Shown here piece after piece: positions 27,416 to 36,032 of a stretch of DNA of 64,000 nucleotides. Under the pieces are notes generated by a model. The model ran no database searches. It was not told where the DNA came from and saw only the letters and a program-made list of their open reading frames with translations. The position numbers and the translations under genes are program-made. This DNA comes from Candidatus Villigracilis propinquus (GTDB lineage: Bacteria; Chloroflexota; Anaerolineae; Anaerolineales; Villigracilaceae): assembly GCA_016714565.1 (NCBI GenBank), contig JADKDM010000033.1, positions 1 through 64,000 on the forward strand, read 5' to 3'. The stretch's first letter is position 1; every line of letters starts with the position of its first letter.

Positions 27416-30173
27416 CTGGCAGATCATTTTAGACAGCCTCGGCAAACTCTACACCCAGGGCGCGGATGTAAACTGGGCTGGCTTCGATGAAGGCTACCCA
27501 CGCCAAAAAGTTTCCCTGCCCAATTATCCATTTGACCGTCAACGCTATTGGTTTGAATCCGCTGCAAAGAAGTTTGTGGTTTCGGAAAACCCTCAGGTTG
27601 TGTCAACACCAAAGGCTCAACCTGAAAAAAATAATGGAAAGACTCCAAGCCGCAAAACGCCAAAGGCAAAAGGACTTCCCGCGAATGATCTGGATCGCAC
27701 TCTTCTATTAAATACAGAACCAGCGAAACGCCAGCACGCCTTGGAAGATTTCATCCAGCGAAACGCCGCCCGCATCTTAGGCATGGATGCTACGCGCCTG
27801 GATATTAATCAACCGCTGGATACAGTCGGACTCGATTCTTTGATGGCAATCGAGCTCAAGAATTCACTCGAATCCAAACTGGGAATCAATCTTTCGATTG
27901 CCAGCCTGCTTCAAGGGCCGACGATCTCCAGTCTCGCCAGGGAAATGCTTGGGGAACTGGATTCGCCTGAGGCTGCGAATGAGGCGCCGCTTGTCATCGC
28001 ACAAGAACCCTCAGACGAGAGTCCGCTTTCTTATGGGCAGCAGGCGCTCTGGTTCCTGCATCAACTTTTGCCGGAAGAAATTTCATTCAACGTGGCGGGT
28101 GCGGTTCGCATTCTCGGTGAGTTGGATGTCGCTGCCCTTGAAGGCGCACTCCAGCAAGTAGCTGCGCGGCACGAGGCCTTACGCAGTACTTTCCATATTG
28201 TGGATGGTGAACCTGTTCAGCATGTCCATGCAATTGCAAATGTTCAATTGAAGGTTGAAGATGCGTCAAATCTCAGTCAGGAAGATTTGCACAACAGGCT
28301 CGCCACCGAAGCGCATCGTTCTTTTGACCTCGAAAACGAATCAGCCATACGTGCGCAGTTATTCACGACGAAAGAAAAATCCGAGCACATCCTTCTTCTT
28401 TCGATGGATCACATCATCACCGATTTCTGGTCGATGACGGTGTTCGTGCGCGAGCTGCTTGCTGCGTATCAGGCGAATAAATCTGGCGAGAAAATGGAAC
28501 TTTCTGCACTTCCCGCGCGCTACTCGGATTATGTCCGCTGGCAGGCGAAGATGTTGCAGAGCCCGCAAGGGGAGAAGCTTTGGGAATATTGGCGGGAAAA
28601 ACTTTCTGGTGAGCTGCCCGTGTTGAACCTGCCCACGGATCGTCCGCGCACGGCGATGCAGACCTACCACGGTGACTCGGAACATATCTTCATGGGTGCC
28701 GAGCTTTACAAAGGACTGAAATCTCTTGCTCAGGAAAATGGCTCAACATTGTTTATGACTTTGTTGGCTGCCTTCCAGACTTTATTGCATCGCTATTCGA
28801 ATCAGGATGAATTCATCGTTGGGTCTGTCACCGCCGGGCGAAGTCACTCGGAATTGACTGACCTGATGGGCTACTTTATCAACCCGATTGCCTTGCGCGC
28901 GGATTTTTCTGGCACGCCAACATTTCAAGAAGTTCTTCAGCGCGTTCGGCAGACGACGCTTGGCGCGTTTGAACATCAGGATTATCCGCCCGCATTGCTC
29001 TCCAAACGTTTGGGATTACAACGCGACTCCAGCCGCCCGCCGCTTTTTGAAACCATGTTCATTCTGCAAAAAGCGCAGGAAGCGGAAGTGCAGGCTTTGA
29101 GTCCCTTCGCATTGGGAATCGACGGCGCACGCATGGAAATGAACGGGCTGACATTTGAATCCATTGCGTTGAAAGGTGAACCCGCGCAATTTGACTTGAC
29201 CATGATGATGGCTGAAACAGAGAATGGTCTGGCGGCGGCTCTTCAATACAATACGGACTTGTTTGACCCCGAAACCATTCAACGTATGTTGGAGCATTTT
29301 TCCAATTTATTACAGGATATTGTTTCCAACCCGTTGAAGCCAATATCATCCTATTCCTTGTTGAATGAGTCGGAACGCGAGCAAATCCTCGTCCGCTGGA
29401 ATGAAACTCAAACAGATTATCCACGCGAGCTTTGCATTCATGATCTGTTTCAGGAACAGGCGAAGCGTACTCCCAATGCAGTTGCTGTTCAATTTGAAGA
29501 TCAGAGTTTGACTTATAAAGAATTGGACAAGCGTTCTGACGAACTTTCCAAAATACTGATCGGTCAGGGAGTGAAGCCGGGGATGCTTGTGGGCATCTTT
29601 GTAAATCGTTCGCTTGATATGCTGGTTGGTTTATTGAGTGTCCTCAAAGCTGGCGGGGCGTATCTGCCTTTGGACCCGTCATTCCCGTCTGAGCGGCTTG
29701 CATTTATGCTGGCAGATTCGGAGGCATCCATTATTCTTTCGCAAACGAGCCTTCAAGCAACTATGCCAGAGCATAAGGCGCAGGTCATTTATTTGGATGC
29801 TCTTGAACAAGTGACTTTAGAAAGAAGAAAGAAGAAAGAAGCCAAACCTGGTGACCTTGCCTATGTGATCTATACGTCTGGTTCTACGGGCAAGCCCAAG
29901 GGAGTTCAGATTCACCATCAGGCGGTGGTCAATTTCCTTTGTTCCATGCAGCAGAGTTTGAAACTCAATGCAGAGGATACGCTTCTCGCAGTCACGACGC
30001 TTTCGTTTGACATTGCGGTTTTGGAATTGCTGTTGCCGCTTACTGTGGGCGCTCGTGTTGTTATTGCCAGTTCAGAAGTCGCTGCGGATGGTGCATTGCT
30101 TGCGGATGCTCTTAGCCAGCTCAAATGCAACGATCATGCAGGCAACACCCGCCAGTTGGCGGTCTTTGCTTGA
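27396..30173 (+). CDS. megasynthase part 4: ACP, condensation domain, N-terminal half of adenylation domain
   Basis: The post-AT linker (NYPFDRQRYWF) leads to a carrier domain at about 27740-27950 with VGLDSLMAIELK. A condensation domain follows (about 28020-29300): SYGQQALWFLHQL, RHEALRSTF, and the active-site region SMDHIITDFWSM, where the usual HHxxxDG reads DHIITDF, keeping the second His and the Asp. It joins the beta-ketoacyl chain to an amino acid. The adenylation domain starts about 29420 (LTYKEL, YLPLDPSFPSERL, VIYTSGSTGKPKGVQI) and includes the first specificity region LSFDIAVLE. The frame changes at an AAA run near 30123 (CAAATGC), after which the rest of the A domain is in the next segment. 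Confidence 0.92.
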   Translation: MRQGQDDWQIILDSLGKLYTQGADVNWAGFDEGYPRQKVSLPNYPFDRQRYWFESAAKKFVVSENPQVVSTPKAQPEKNNGKTPSRKTPKAKGLPANDLDRTLLLNTEPAKRQHALEDFIQRNAARILGMDATRLDINQPLDTVGLDSLMAIELKNSLESKLGINLSIASLLQGPTISSLAREMLGELDSPEAANEAPLVIAQEPSDESPLSYGQQALWFLHQLLPEEISFNVAGAVRILGELDVAALEGALQQVAARHEALRSTFHIVDGEPVQHVHAIANVQLKVEDASNLSQEDLHNRLATEAHRSFDLENESAIRAQLFTTKEKSEHILLLSMDHIITDFWSMTVFVRELLAAYQANKSGEKMELSALPARYSDYVRWQAKMLQSPQGEKLWEYWREKLSGELPVLNLPTDRPRTAMQTYHGDSEHIFMGAELYKGLKSLAQENGSTLFMTLLAAFQTLLHRYSNQDEFIVGSVTAGRSHSELTDLMGYFINPIALRADFSGTPTFQEVLQRVRQTTLGAFEHQDYPPALLSKRLGLQRDSSRPPLFETMFILQKAQEAEVQALSPFALGIDGARMEMNGLTFESIALKGEPAQFDLTMMMAETENGLAAALQYNTDLFDPETIQRMLEHFSNLLQDIVSNPLKPISSYSLLNESEREQILVRWNETQTDYPRELCIHDLFQEQAKRTPNAVAVQFEDQSLTYKELDKRSDELSKILIGQGVKPGMLVGIFVNRSLDMLVGLLSVLKAGGAYLPLDPSFPSERLAFMLADSEASIILSQTSLQATMPEHKAQVIYLDALEQVTLERRKKKEAKPGDLAYVIYTSGSTGKPKGVQIHHQAVVNFLCSMQQSLKLNAEDTLLAVTTLSFDIAVLELLLPLTVGARVVIASSEVAADGALLADALSQLKCNDHAGNTRQLAVFA

Positions 30174-33100
30174 GGCGGGTTGGAAGGGGAAAGCCGATCT
30201 CAAGATATTGTGCGGCGGCGAAGCACTGGTCTTTGACCTAGCTGAGCGGTTGTTGGAACGCGGCGCGGAGGTGTGGAATCTGTACGGCCCAACCGAGACG
30301 ACGATCTGGTCTACGCTGTATCAGGTCACATCAAATGAAACGCACGGCATTTCCAATACGATGCCAATTGGCCGTCCGATTGCAAATACACAGATCTATA
30401 TTTTGGATTCCGATTTGCAACCCGTTCCTGTGGGTGTGATCGGTGATCTGTATATCGGCGGGGACGGGGTCAGCCGTGGATATCTAAATCGTCCCGAATT
30501 GACTGCGGAGCGGTTTATTTCGAATCCATTTCAAGTTTCAACCACCATTTATAAAACAGGCGATATTGCCCGCTATCTCCCCGATGGAAACATTGAATTC
30601 TTCGGGCGCAGTGACCAGCAGGTGAAAGTCCGCGGCTTCCGCATTGAGACGGGAGAAATAGAAGTTCGCTTGGTAAGCCATCCATCTGTTAAACAGGCCG
30701 TCGTCGTAGCTTGGAAGGAAAAATCGTCAGATGCGAGTCTGGTTGCTTATGTAGTACCAGCTTCGGGCGCGAAAGAAGCGGATACACATCAACTGCGAGA
30801 GTTCCTGCGTCAGTCGCTTCCTGAGTACATGGTTCCATCCATTTTCATGAATATCGAATCGCTGCCACTCACGCCAAATGGAAAGGTTGACCGCAAGGCG
30901 TTGCCTCAGCCAACACAGGCACGTCCCGACCTTCGTTTGCCGTATGTCGCGCCGCGCACGCCGTTGGAAAAGGAATTGGCAGAAATTTGCGCTCAGGTTT
31001 TGGATTTGGAAGACGCAAACGCTGTGGGCGTGCATGATAACTTTTTTGATCTCGGCGGTCATTCGTTGTTGGGAACACGTTTGGTTTTTAAGCTGCGTGA
31101 AAAATATGGACTCGAATCCGCGCAGCTGCCATTGCGAGCGTTGTTCGAACAACCGACGGTTGCCAATCTGGCGAGAATTATTGATGTGGCTGTAAAAGGG
31201 GAGGGTGAAGTAATTTATGCGAGCCGCGGTCACTTTATTGAGAACGGTCAATTAAGTTTGGAAAAGCTAAATGAGGAAGTGCAGCTTGACCCGAGCATTA
31301 CGGCAGGCGACCTTGTTTATGAACATGTGAATGACCCGAAACATATTTTATTGACGGGCGCGACTGGTTTCGTAGGGGCGTTCCTGCTGCATGATCTGCT
31401 CACGCAGACATCGGCAGATGTGCATTGTTTGCTGCGCGCAGATGACCTTGAGATGGGCGTCCAACGCTTGAAGCGCAACCTGAATACTTATTTATTGTGG
31501 AACGATTCGTTTGCAGAGCGCATCAAACCTGTATTAGGTGATCTGGGCGAAACTCAACTTGGCCTTGCCGATGAAGTCTTTGAACGACTTGCCCATGAAA
31601 TAGATGTGATCTATCACAACGGTGCGATGGTCAATTTTGTGTATCCATACCACGCGCATAAATCTTCCAATGTGCTTGGCACACATGAAGTGTTGCGGCT
31701 TGCAAGCCGCATAAAACTAAAGCCAGTTCATTTTGTTTCCACTTTATCCATTTTGTATTCGGGTGATGTCAACGATGGCCGTGTTATCCATGAAGACATA
31801 AATTTGGATGAAGTCGGTGCGCCGTTTGGCGGTTATGCTCAAAGCAAATGGGTGGCTGAAAAGTTGGTCAGGCTGGCGGGTGAGCGCGGCATTCCTTACG
31901 CCATTTATCGTCCGGGTTTGGTTTCGGGACATAGCATCTCTGGCGCATGGAACAACGATAACCTGATCTCCAGCATGACCCGCGCTTGCATTCTTTTGGG
32001 AAGTGTTCCCACTTTGAATGTGACGGTCAACATCGTGCCCGTGGATTTTGTGAGCGCCGCGATCGTGCATCTTTCCAAAAATCCTGATAACTTGACCAAG
32101 GTCTATCACCTGGATAACCCCGAAGCGCTTCATTTCAGCAAAATGGCAGAGTGGATGACCGAGCAGGGATTCAACGCCCGCAAATTATCCTTCGACGAAT
32201 GGCGCGCGGAACTATTCAGACAAACCGCTTATATGCCGTCTGATGGATGGGAGCCCTACCTGCCGCTGCTTGAAGAAGTGGAAGAGAAACAAGTCTTCAT
32301 GCCGGAGTTCGATCTCAACAACACACTCACTGCATTGAACGGCAGCGGCATTGTCTGCCATCCAGTGAACGGACAGTTGCTTTCGAGATATCTGAAATAC
32401 TTCACTTCAGATGGTATCCCTGAGGGCATGTTTAATGACTCTTCGCTGAACACACAAAGCTCGGAAAGAAACAAAGTGAATCAACCTTCACCCAAGAAAG
32501 ATCGTTGGTTTGTTTGTCCGCAGCCCAATCCACGCGCAGACCTGCGTTTGTTTCTCTTTCCCTATGCGGGCGGCACTCCGGCGGTGTTCAACAAATGGCC
32601 TGCCGAGTTTCCAGATAACATTGAAACAAACATTATTCACTATCCGGGAAGAGGCTCGCGCTTTAACGAATCTCCCATCAAAGAACTTTCTGTTTTGGTT
32701 CAGGAAATCAATCATGCCATCCTGCCGCTGTTGGACAAGCCGTTTATTTTTTTCGGTCACAGCATGGGCGGCATGATCGCGTTTGAACTCGCGCGCAAAT
32801 TGCGTCAACAAAATCTTCCCCAGCCGCAAATTCTTTTTATCTCGGCTTGCGGTGCGCCGCAACTTCCCAATCCAAACCATCCCATTCATTCATTGCCCGA
32901 TTCTGAATTTATCAAATCTCTGCAAAAACTTAATGGCCTGCCTGCCGATGTAATCAATAATTCGGAACTAACACAATTACTCCTCCCCACTTTGCGCGCC
33001 GATTTTGAAGCCGTCGAAAACCATAAATATGTTTTCAACGAAGATCAGTTGGAATGTCCCATCATTGCTTTCGGGGGCAGTGATGATACTCACGTAAGCC

Positions 33101-33249
33101 GTGAGCGTCTCGAAGGTTGGGCGGCTCAAACATCCGCCAGTTTCAAATCACAATATTTTTCAGGCGATCATTTCTTCATCAATACCGCGCGTCAATCAGT
33201 GACAGCTTCCATTATTGATTGGATAAAGAAATCCCATGCAACAAGATAA
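29968..33249 (+). CDS. megasynthase part 5: rest of adenylation domain, PCP, thioester reductase, thioesterase
   Basis: Meaningful sequence begins near 30125 with ATIMQATPASWRSLLEAGW, then LKILCGGEAL, NLYGPTETTIW, GRSDQQVKVRGFRIE and NGKVDRKALP. Together with the previous segment the specificity positions read D-I-L-Q-L-G-L-I-W, which I recall as a glycine-type code. A PCP follows (FFDLGGHSLLGTRL, about 31040-31085). A thioester reductase domain covers ~31330-32430: NADPH motif LLTGATGFVGAFLL, Ser in VSTLSIL, Tyr-Lys in GGYAQSKWVAEKL, and IYRPGLVSGHS. A type-II-like thioesterase then covers ~32510-33230: FPYAGGTPAVF, FFGHSMGGMIAFELAR, GGSDDTHV, SGDHFFIN, with Ser, Asp and His present. A reductase and a thioesterase in one chain is unusual. 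The end overlaps the PPTase start by 14 bases. Confidence 0.92.
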   Translation: MQRIRFSQSRRFRLTLRFWNCCCRLLWALVLLLPVQKSLRMVHCLRMLLASSNATIMQATPASWRSLLEAGWKGKADLKILCGGEALVFDLAERLLERGAEVWNLYGPTETTIWSTLYQVTSNETHGISNTMPIGRPIANTQIYILDSDLQPVPVGVIGDLYIGGDGVSRGYLNRPELTAERFISNPFQVSTTIYKTGDIARYLPDGNIEFFGRSDQQVKVRGFRIETGEIEVRLVSHPSVKQAVVVAWKEKSSDASLVAYVVPASGAKEADTHQLREFLRQSLPEYMVPSIFMNIESLPLTPNGKVDRKALPQPTQARPDLRLPYVAPRTPLEKELAEICAQVLDLEDANAVGVHDNFFDLGGHSLLGTRLVFKLREKYGLESAQLPLRALFEQPTVANLARIIDVAVKGEGEVIYASRGHFIENGQLSLEKLNEEVQLDPSITAGDLVYEHVNDPKHILLTGATGFVGAFLLHDLLTQTSADVHCLLRADDLEMGVQRLKRNLNTYLLWNDSFAERIKPVLGDLGETQLGLADEVFERLAHEIDVIYHNGAMVNFVYPYHAHKSSNVLGTHEVLRLASRIKLKPVHFVSTLSILYSGDVNDGRVIHEDINLDEVGAPFGGYAQSKWVAEKLVRLAGERGIPYAIYRPGLVSGHSISGAWNNDNLISSMTRACILLGSVPTLNVTVNIVPVDFVSAAIVHLSKNPDNLTKVYHLDNPEALHFSKMAEWMTEQGFNARKLSFDEWRAELFRQTAYMPSDGWEPYLPLLEEVEEKQVFMPEFDLNNTLTALNGSGIVCHPVNGQLLSRYLKYFTSDGIPEGMFNDSSLNTQSSERNKVNQPSPKKDRWFVCPQPNPRADLRLFLFPYAGGTPAVFNKWPAEFPDNIETNIIHYPGRGSRFNESPIKELSVLVQEINHAILPLLDKPFIFFGHSMGGMIAFELARKLRQQNLPQPQILFISACGAPQLPNPNHPIHSLPDSEFIKSLQKLNGLPADVINNSELTQLLLPTLRADFEAVENHKYVFNEDQLECPIIAFGGSDDTHVSRERLEGWAAQTSASFKSQYFSGDHFFINTARQSVTASIIDWIKKSHATR

Positions 33250-33979
33250 CTGGACTTCCCCGCCCGACTCTCTACATATAGAGAGTCGGCATGTTGACGT
33301 TTGGCGCATCTTTCTTAACCTTCAAGCTGATTCTATTAAATTAGCAGAATCCACTCTGTCAGCGGATGAAGCCCAACGCGCCGCACGCTTTCACTTCCCA
33401 AAAGATAGAGACCATTTCGTTGCCGCGCACGGAATCTTGCGCCAGATAATAGGGCGTTATCTCCACTGCAAGCCCGGTGAGTTGACATTCTCCGTTAATC
33501 AATATGGAAAGCCCTCACTTGTGGATTCCAAGCTGGAGTTCAATCTTTCGCACTCCGGTGATTTTGCCTTGCTTGCAATCACACAAAACCGAAAAATCGG
33601 CGTGGATGTGGAACGCGTCCGTCAGGGAATCTCCTCGCATGTAATCGCTCAACAATATTTCTCAAAAGCTGAGGTCGCTGAATTGCAGTCATTGCCTATG
33701 GAACAAAGAGAAGCCGCCTTTTTCACATGTTGGACTCGCAAAGAAGCGTACATCAAAGCGCAAGGCATCGGCTTATCCCTGCCGTTGGAAAGTTTTGATG
33801 TCTCCCTTTCCCCGAATGAACCTGCCATGCTGCGAGCAGTTCGCCCTGACTCACAGGAAGCTGCTCGTTGGACATTGCGTCCACTGGATGTGGCTCCAAA
33901 CTATGCAGGAGCGCTGGCTGTTGAAGGCATTGATTTAGATTTCAGACTTTGGGATTGGAATAGTACCGTTCATGTTTAA
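33236..33979 (+). CDS. Sfp-type 4'-phosphopantetheinyl transferase
   Basis: A 247-residue enzyme that transfers phosphopantetheine from CoA to the carrier-domain serines of the adjacent megasynthase. Motifs of the Sfp/Gsp group: KPSL and FNLSHSGDFALLAI (about residues 92-112), the Mg-binding IGVDVERVR (about 120), and FFTCWTRKEAYIKAQGIGL (about 160-178). Pseudo-twofold architecture and length fit the family. Its start overlaps the megasynthase end, so translation is coupled and the enzyme is dedicated to this cluster. Its stop overlaps by 4 bases the end of the convergent glycosyltransferase gene. Confidence 0.93.
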   Translation: MQQDNWTSPPDSLHIESRHVDVWRIFLNLQADSIKLAESTLSADEAQRAARFHFPKDRDHFVAAHGILRQIIGRYLHCKPGELTFSVNQYGKPSLVDSKLEFNLSHSGDFALLAITQNRKIGVDVERVRQGISSHVIAQQYFSKAEVAELQSLPMEQREAAFFTCWTRKEAYIKAQGIGLSLPLESFDVSLSPNEPAMLRAVRPDSQEAARWTLRPLDVAPNYAGALAVEGIDLDFRLWDWNSTVHV

Positions 33980-35226
33980 ATGTGTTTGCGGATTATCTCC
34001 ACGGCGCGGGCAACACCATCCTCCGCGCTGATCTTTGCCCCCAAGCTGGCAGCCTGCTCACGCATACCAGAATCATGTAAAACGGTGGAAAGAGCCGCTG
34101 CTAATCGCTCCACAGAAAGCTTCTTTCGTGCGATGGGTTCCGGCCCAACGCCAAGCTCAGCGACACGTTTTCCCCAATAATATTGGTCACCAAAATGCGG
34201 GACAACCACATTCGGCACACCGGCACTCAACGCAGCTCCAGTTGTCCCTGCCCCGCCATGATGAACAATCGCCGCCATTTGAGGAAATAGCCATCGATGA
34301 GGTGTGTTTTTAATTAGGAAAACATTCCTGGGCAATGGCTGGTCGGTTCCAAGTCCACTCCATCCTGTAGATAGGATCGCTCGTGTTCCTGTTTTTTTCA
34401 ATGCCTTAAGAATGATATTCCCTGTAACCTGATTCTTGGCAGGGTTGCCCATGCTTCCAAAACCGATATAGATCGGTCGTGGAGCGGATTGCAAAAACTC
34501 AGTCAGTGCAGGGTCAGGCTGCCAATCCGGCTGCGGGTCTAGAAACCAATAGCCGGTAACGGTTACGTGCTTGGGAAGATCCTCGGATGTAGGGAGCACA
34601 GCGGGACTATATCCGCATAGGATTGGTGTTCGTCCTTTCAAAATCTCCCGATAAGGCCCAATGAGTGGAAGTGCCGTTTTTCCATTCCAGTGCTTTCGCA
34701 CAACCGGCAAAAACACCTGCCAGGAAATTTGGTGAACAAGCAGGTGAGTCAATAAATTGAATGTCTTACTTGGGCTCCACATCATATTCGACAATATAGC
34801 CGGATACGACCGCGTGGGCATTGGATGTAAACTCGCAGGAATACAGGGAATATTCAACTGTTCGCAAAAATAATGGACGAAAGGCAAAGCGTAACTATGA
34901 TAGATAACCGCGTCGCTTCCTTCGCAGGCAGCGAAAACATCCCTCATGATGCTGGACAGCATGGGACGAATTACACGATTCGTACTCAGAATAAGGCTGG
35001 GGATCGATTCAGCGTCGAGCCAGGATTGCGTCCGGCTGTTTCGTGTGAACTCGAAGGAATCCGATTGAATTGAAAAAAACTCCAAACCATAGCTGGCTGT
35101 AAGACTCGCAAAATTTGAGTTGGCTGCAAACCGAACGTTGTACCCTTCGTTCTTCAACCCGACAGCCAGAGCGAGATATGGTTGAACATCTCCCTGAGAG
35201 CCTACCGCTAAAATAGTTATAGTCAT
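33976..35226 (-). CDS. GT1-family glycosyltransferase (macrolide/sterol UGT-like)
   Basis: A 416-residue GT-B glycosyltransferase. The N-terminus MTITILAVGSQGDVQPYLAL is typical of the sterol glucosyltransferase/rhamnosyltransferase-like branch. The nucleotide-sugar binding region near the C-terminus reads IVHHGGAGTTGAALSAGVP and VPHFGDQYYWGKRVAELG, the diagnostic GT1 signature. An IYIGFGSMG motif begins the C-terminal Rossmann domain. It would add a sugar to a hydrophobic aglycone at the cytoplasmic face. It is convergent with the PPTase and divergent from the methyltransferase; tailoring of the megasynthase product is plausible but the opposite orientation means separate transcription. The donor sugar cannot be read. 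Confidence 0.87.
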   Translation of the reverse strand: MTITILAVGSQGDVQPYLALAVGLKNEGYNVRFAANSNFASLTASYGLEFFSIQSDSFEFTRNSRTQSWLDAESIPSLILSTNRVIRPMLSSIMRDVFAACEGSDAVIYHSYALPFVHYFCEQLNIPCIPASLHPMPTRSYPAILSNMMWSPSKTFNLLTHLLVHQISWQVFLPVVRKHWNGKTALPLIGPYREILKGRTPILCGYSPAVLPTSEDLPKHVTVTGYWFLDPQPDWQPDPALTEFLQSAPRPIYIGFGSMGNPAKNQVTGNIILKALKKTGTRAILSTGWSGLGTDQPLPRNVFLIKNTPHRWLFPQMAAIVHHGGAGTTGAALSAGVPNVVVPHFGDQYYWGKRVAELGVGPEPIARKKLSVERLAAALSTVLHDSGMREQAASLGAKISAEDGVARAVEIIRKHI

Positions 35227-35355
35227 TGATTGGAATATACTATAATTCCTGACATTGCATAACGTTGCAATTGTGTTTTCTGATGTTCACTTATTCGCGC
35301 ATCGCCCTCATTTAGAAATATCATACGAGAAAGCTTCAGAAGGAGCATTGCAACA

Positions 35356-35955
35356 ATGGAAAGTTCCAACAAGATCCTTGATGTTCTGTACAAATATCGT
35401 TTCTCGAAGAATCTGGTTTATCAACTATTGAAATCCAGAGCAGGGGATCTAGCTCAAACGGTTTCTCCGTATCTAAATAAAGACGAACTTATTCTGGACA
35501 TTGGCCCGGCCAGCTGTACGGTAACTGAAACCCTGATCAAACAGGGTCTAAAAGTTTTTCCCGCGGATATTGAAAATTTCAGCATAGTCGATGCCGTCTT
35601 GCCGACAATATATGACGGACACAAGCTGCCATTCAAAGATAACCAATTTGGTACTTCATTGATACTATTTGTGCTGCATCACACACCTGATCCTGCAGAA
35701 GTGTTGGTTGAAGCCAAACGGGTATCAAAAAGAATTCTTGTGTTTGAAGATATTGTTACATCTCCCACCCATAAATCTCTGACCGCCGCACTGGACAGTC
35801 TTGTAAATTTGGAGTTTTTCGACCAACCTCACACGAACAAAAGTGACCAGGAATGGCGGTCTCTTTTTGGCGAATTAGGTCTTAAAGTATTGGACCGGGA
35901 ATACAAATCATCTATGGCGATAATGAGACATGCTTTATATTTTCTGGAAAAATAA
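35356..35955 (+). CDS. class I SAM-dependent methyltransferase
   Basis: A 199-residue methyltransferase of the methyltransf_11 type. Motif I is LILDIGPASCTVTETL (about residues 45-60; GPASC replaces the more common GxGxG). The acidic end of strand 2 is FPADIENF. The post-motif region is KLPFKDNQFGTSLILFVLHH with TPDPAEVLVEAKRVSK. The start follows AGAAGGAGCATTGCAAC. The neighbours suggest a tailoring role in the biosynthetic cluster, for example O- or C-methylation, or a membrane-lipid role; it cannot be resolved from sequence. Confidence 0.82.
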   Translation: MESSNKILDVLYKYRFSKNLVYQLLKSRAGDLAQTVSPYLNKDELILDIGPASCTVTETLIKQGLKVFPADIENFSIVDAVLPTIYDGHKLPFKDNQFGTSLILFVLHHTPDPAEVLVEAKRVSKRILVFEDIVTSPTHKSLTAALDSLVNLEFFDQPHTNKSDQEWRSLFGELGLKVLDREYKSSMAIMRHALYFLEK

Positions 35956-36032
35956 CCGCAAAGAAAATAATGTTTAGATATTTTCCCGTGCTTTTCGTGA
36001 TAAATATTTTTACACATTTATGAAGGGTTGTT

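Noticed and set aside
24640..30173. Programmed frameshifting or genuinely separate PKS/NRPS subunits
   Set aside because: The breaks fall inside or between conserved motifs that continue directly in another frame; there are no ribosome-binding sites or docking domains at the apparent starts, and single-base errors at or near short base runs explain them better.
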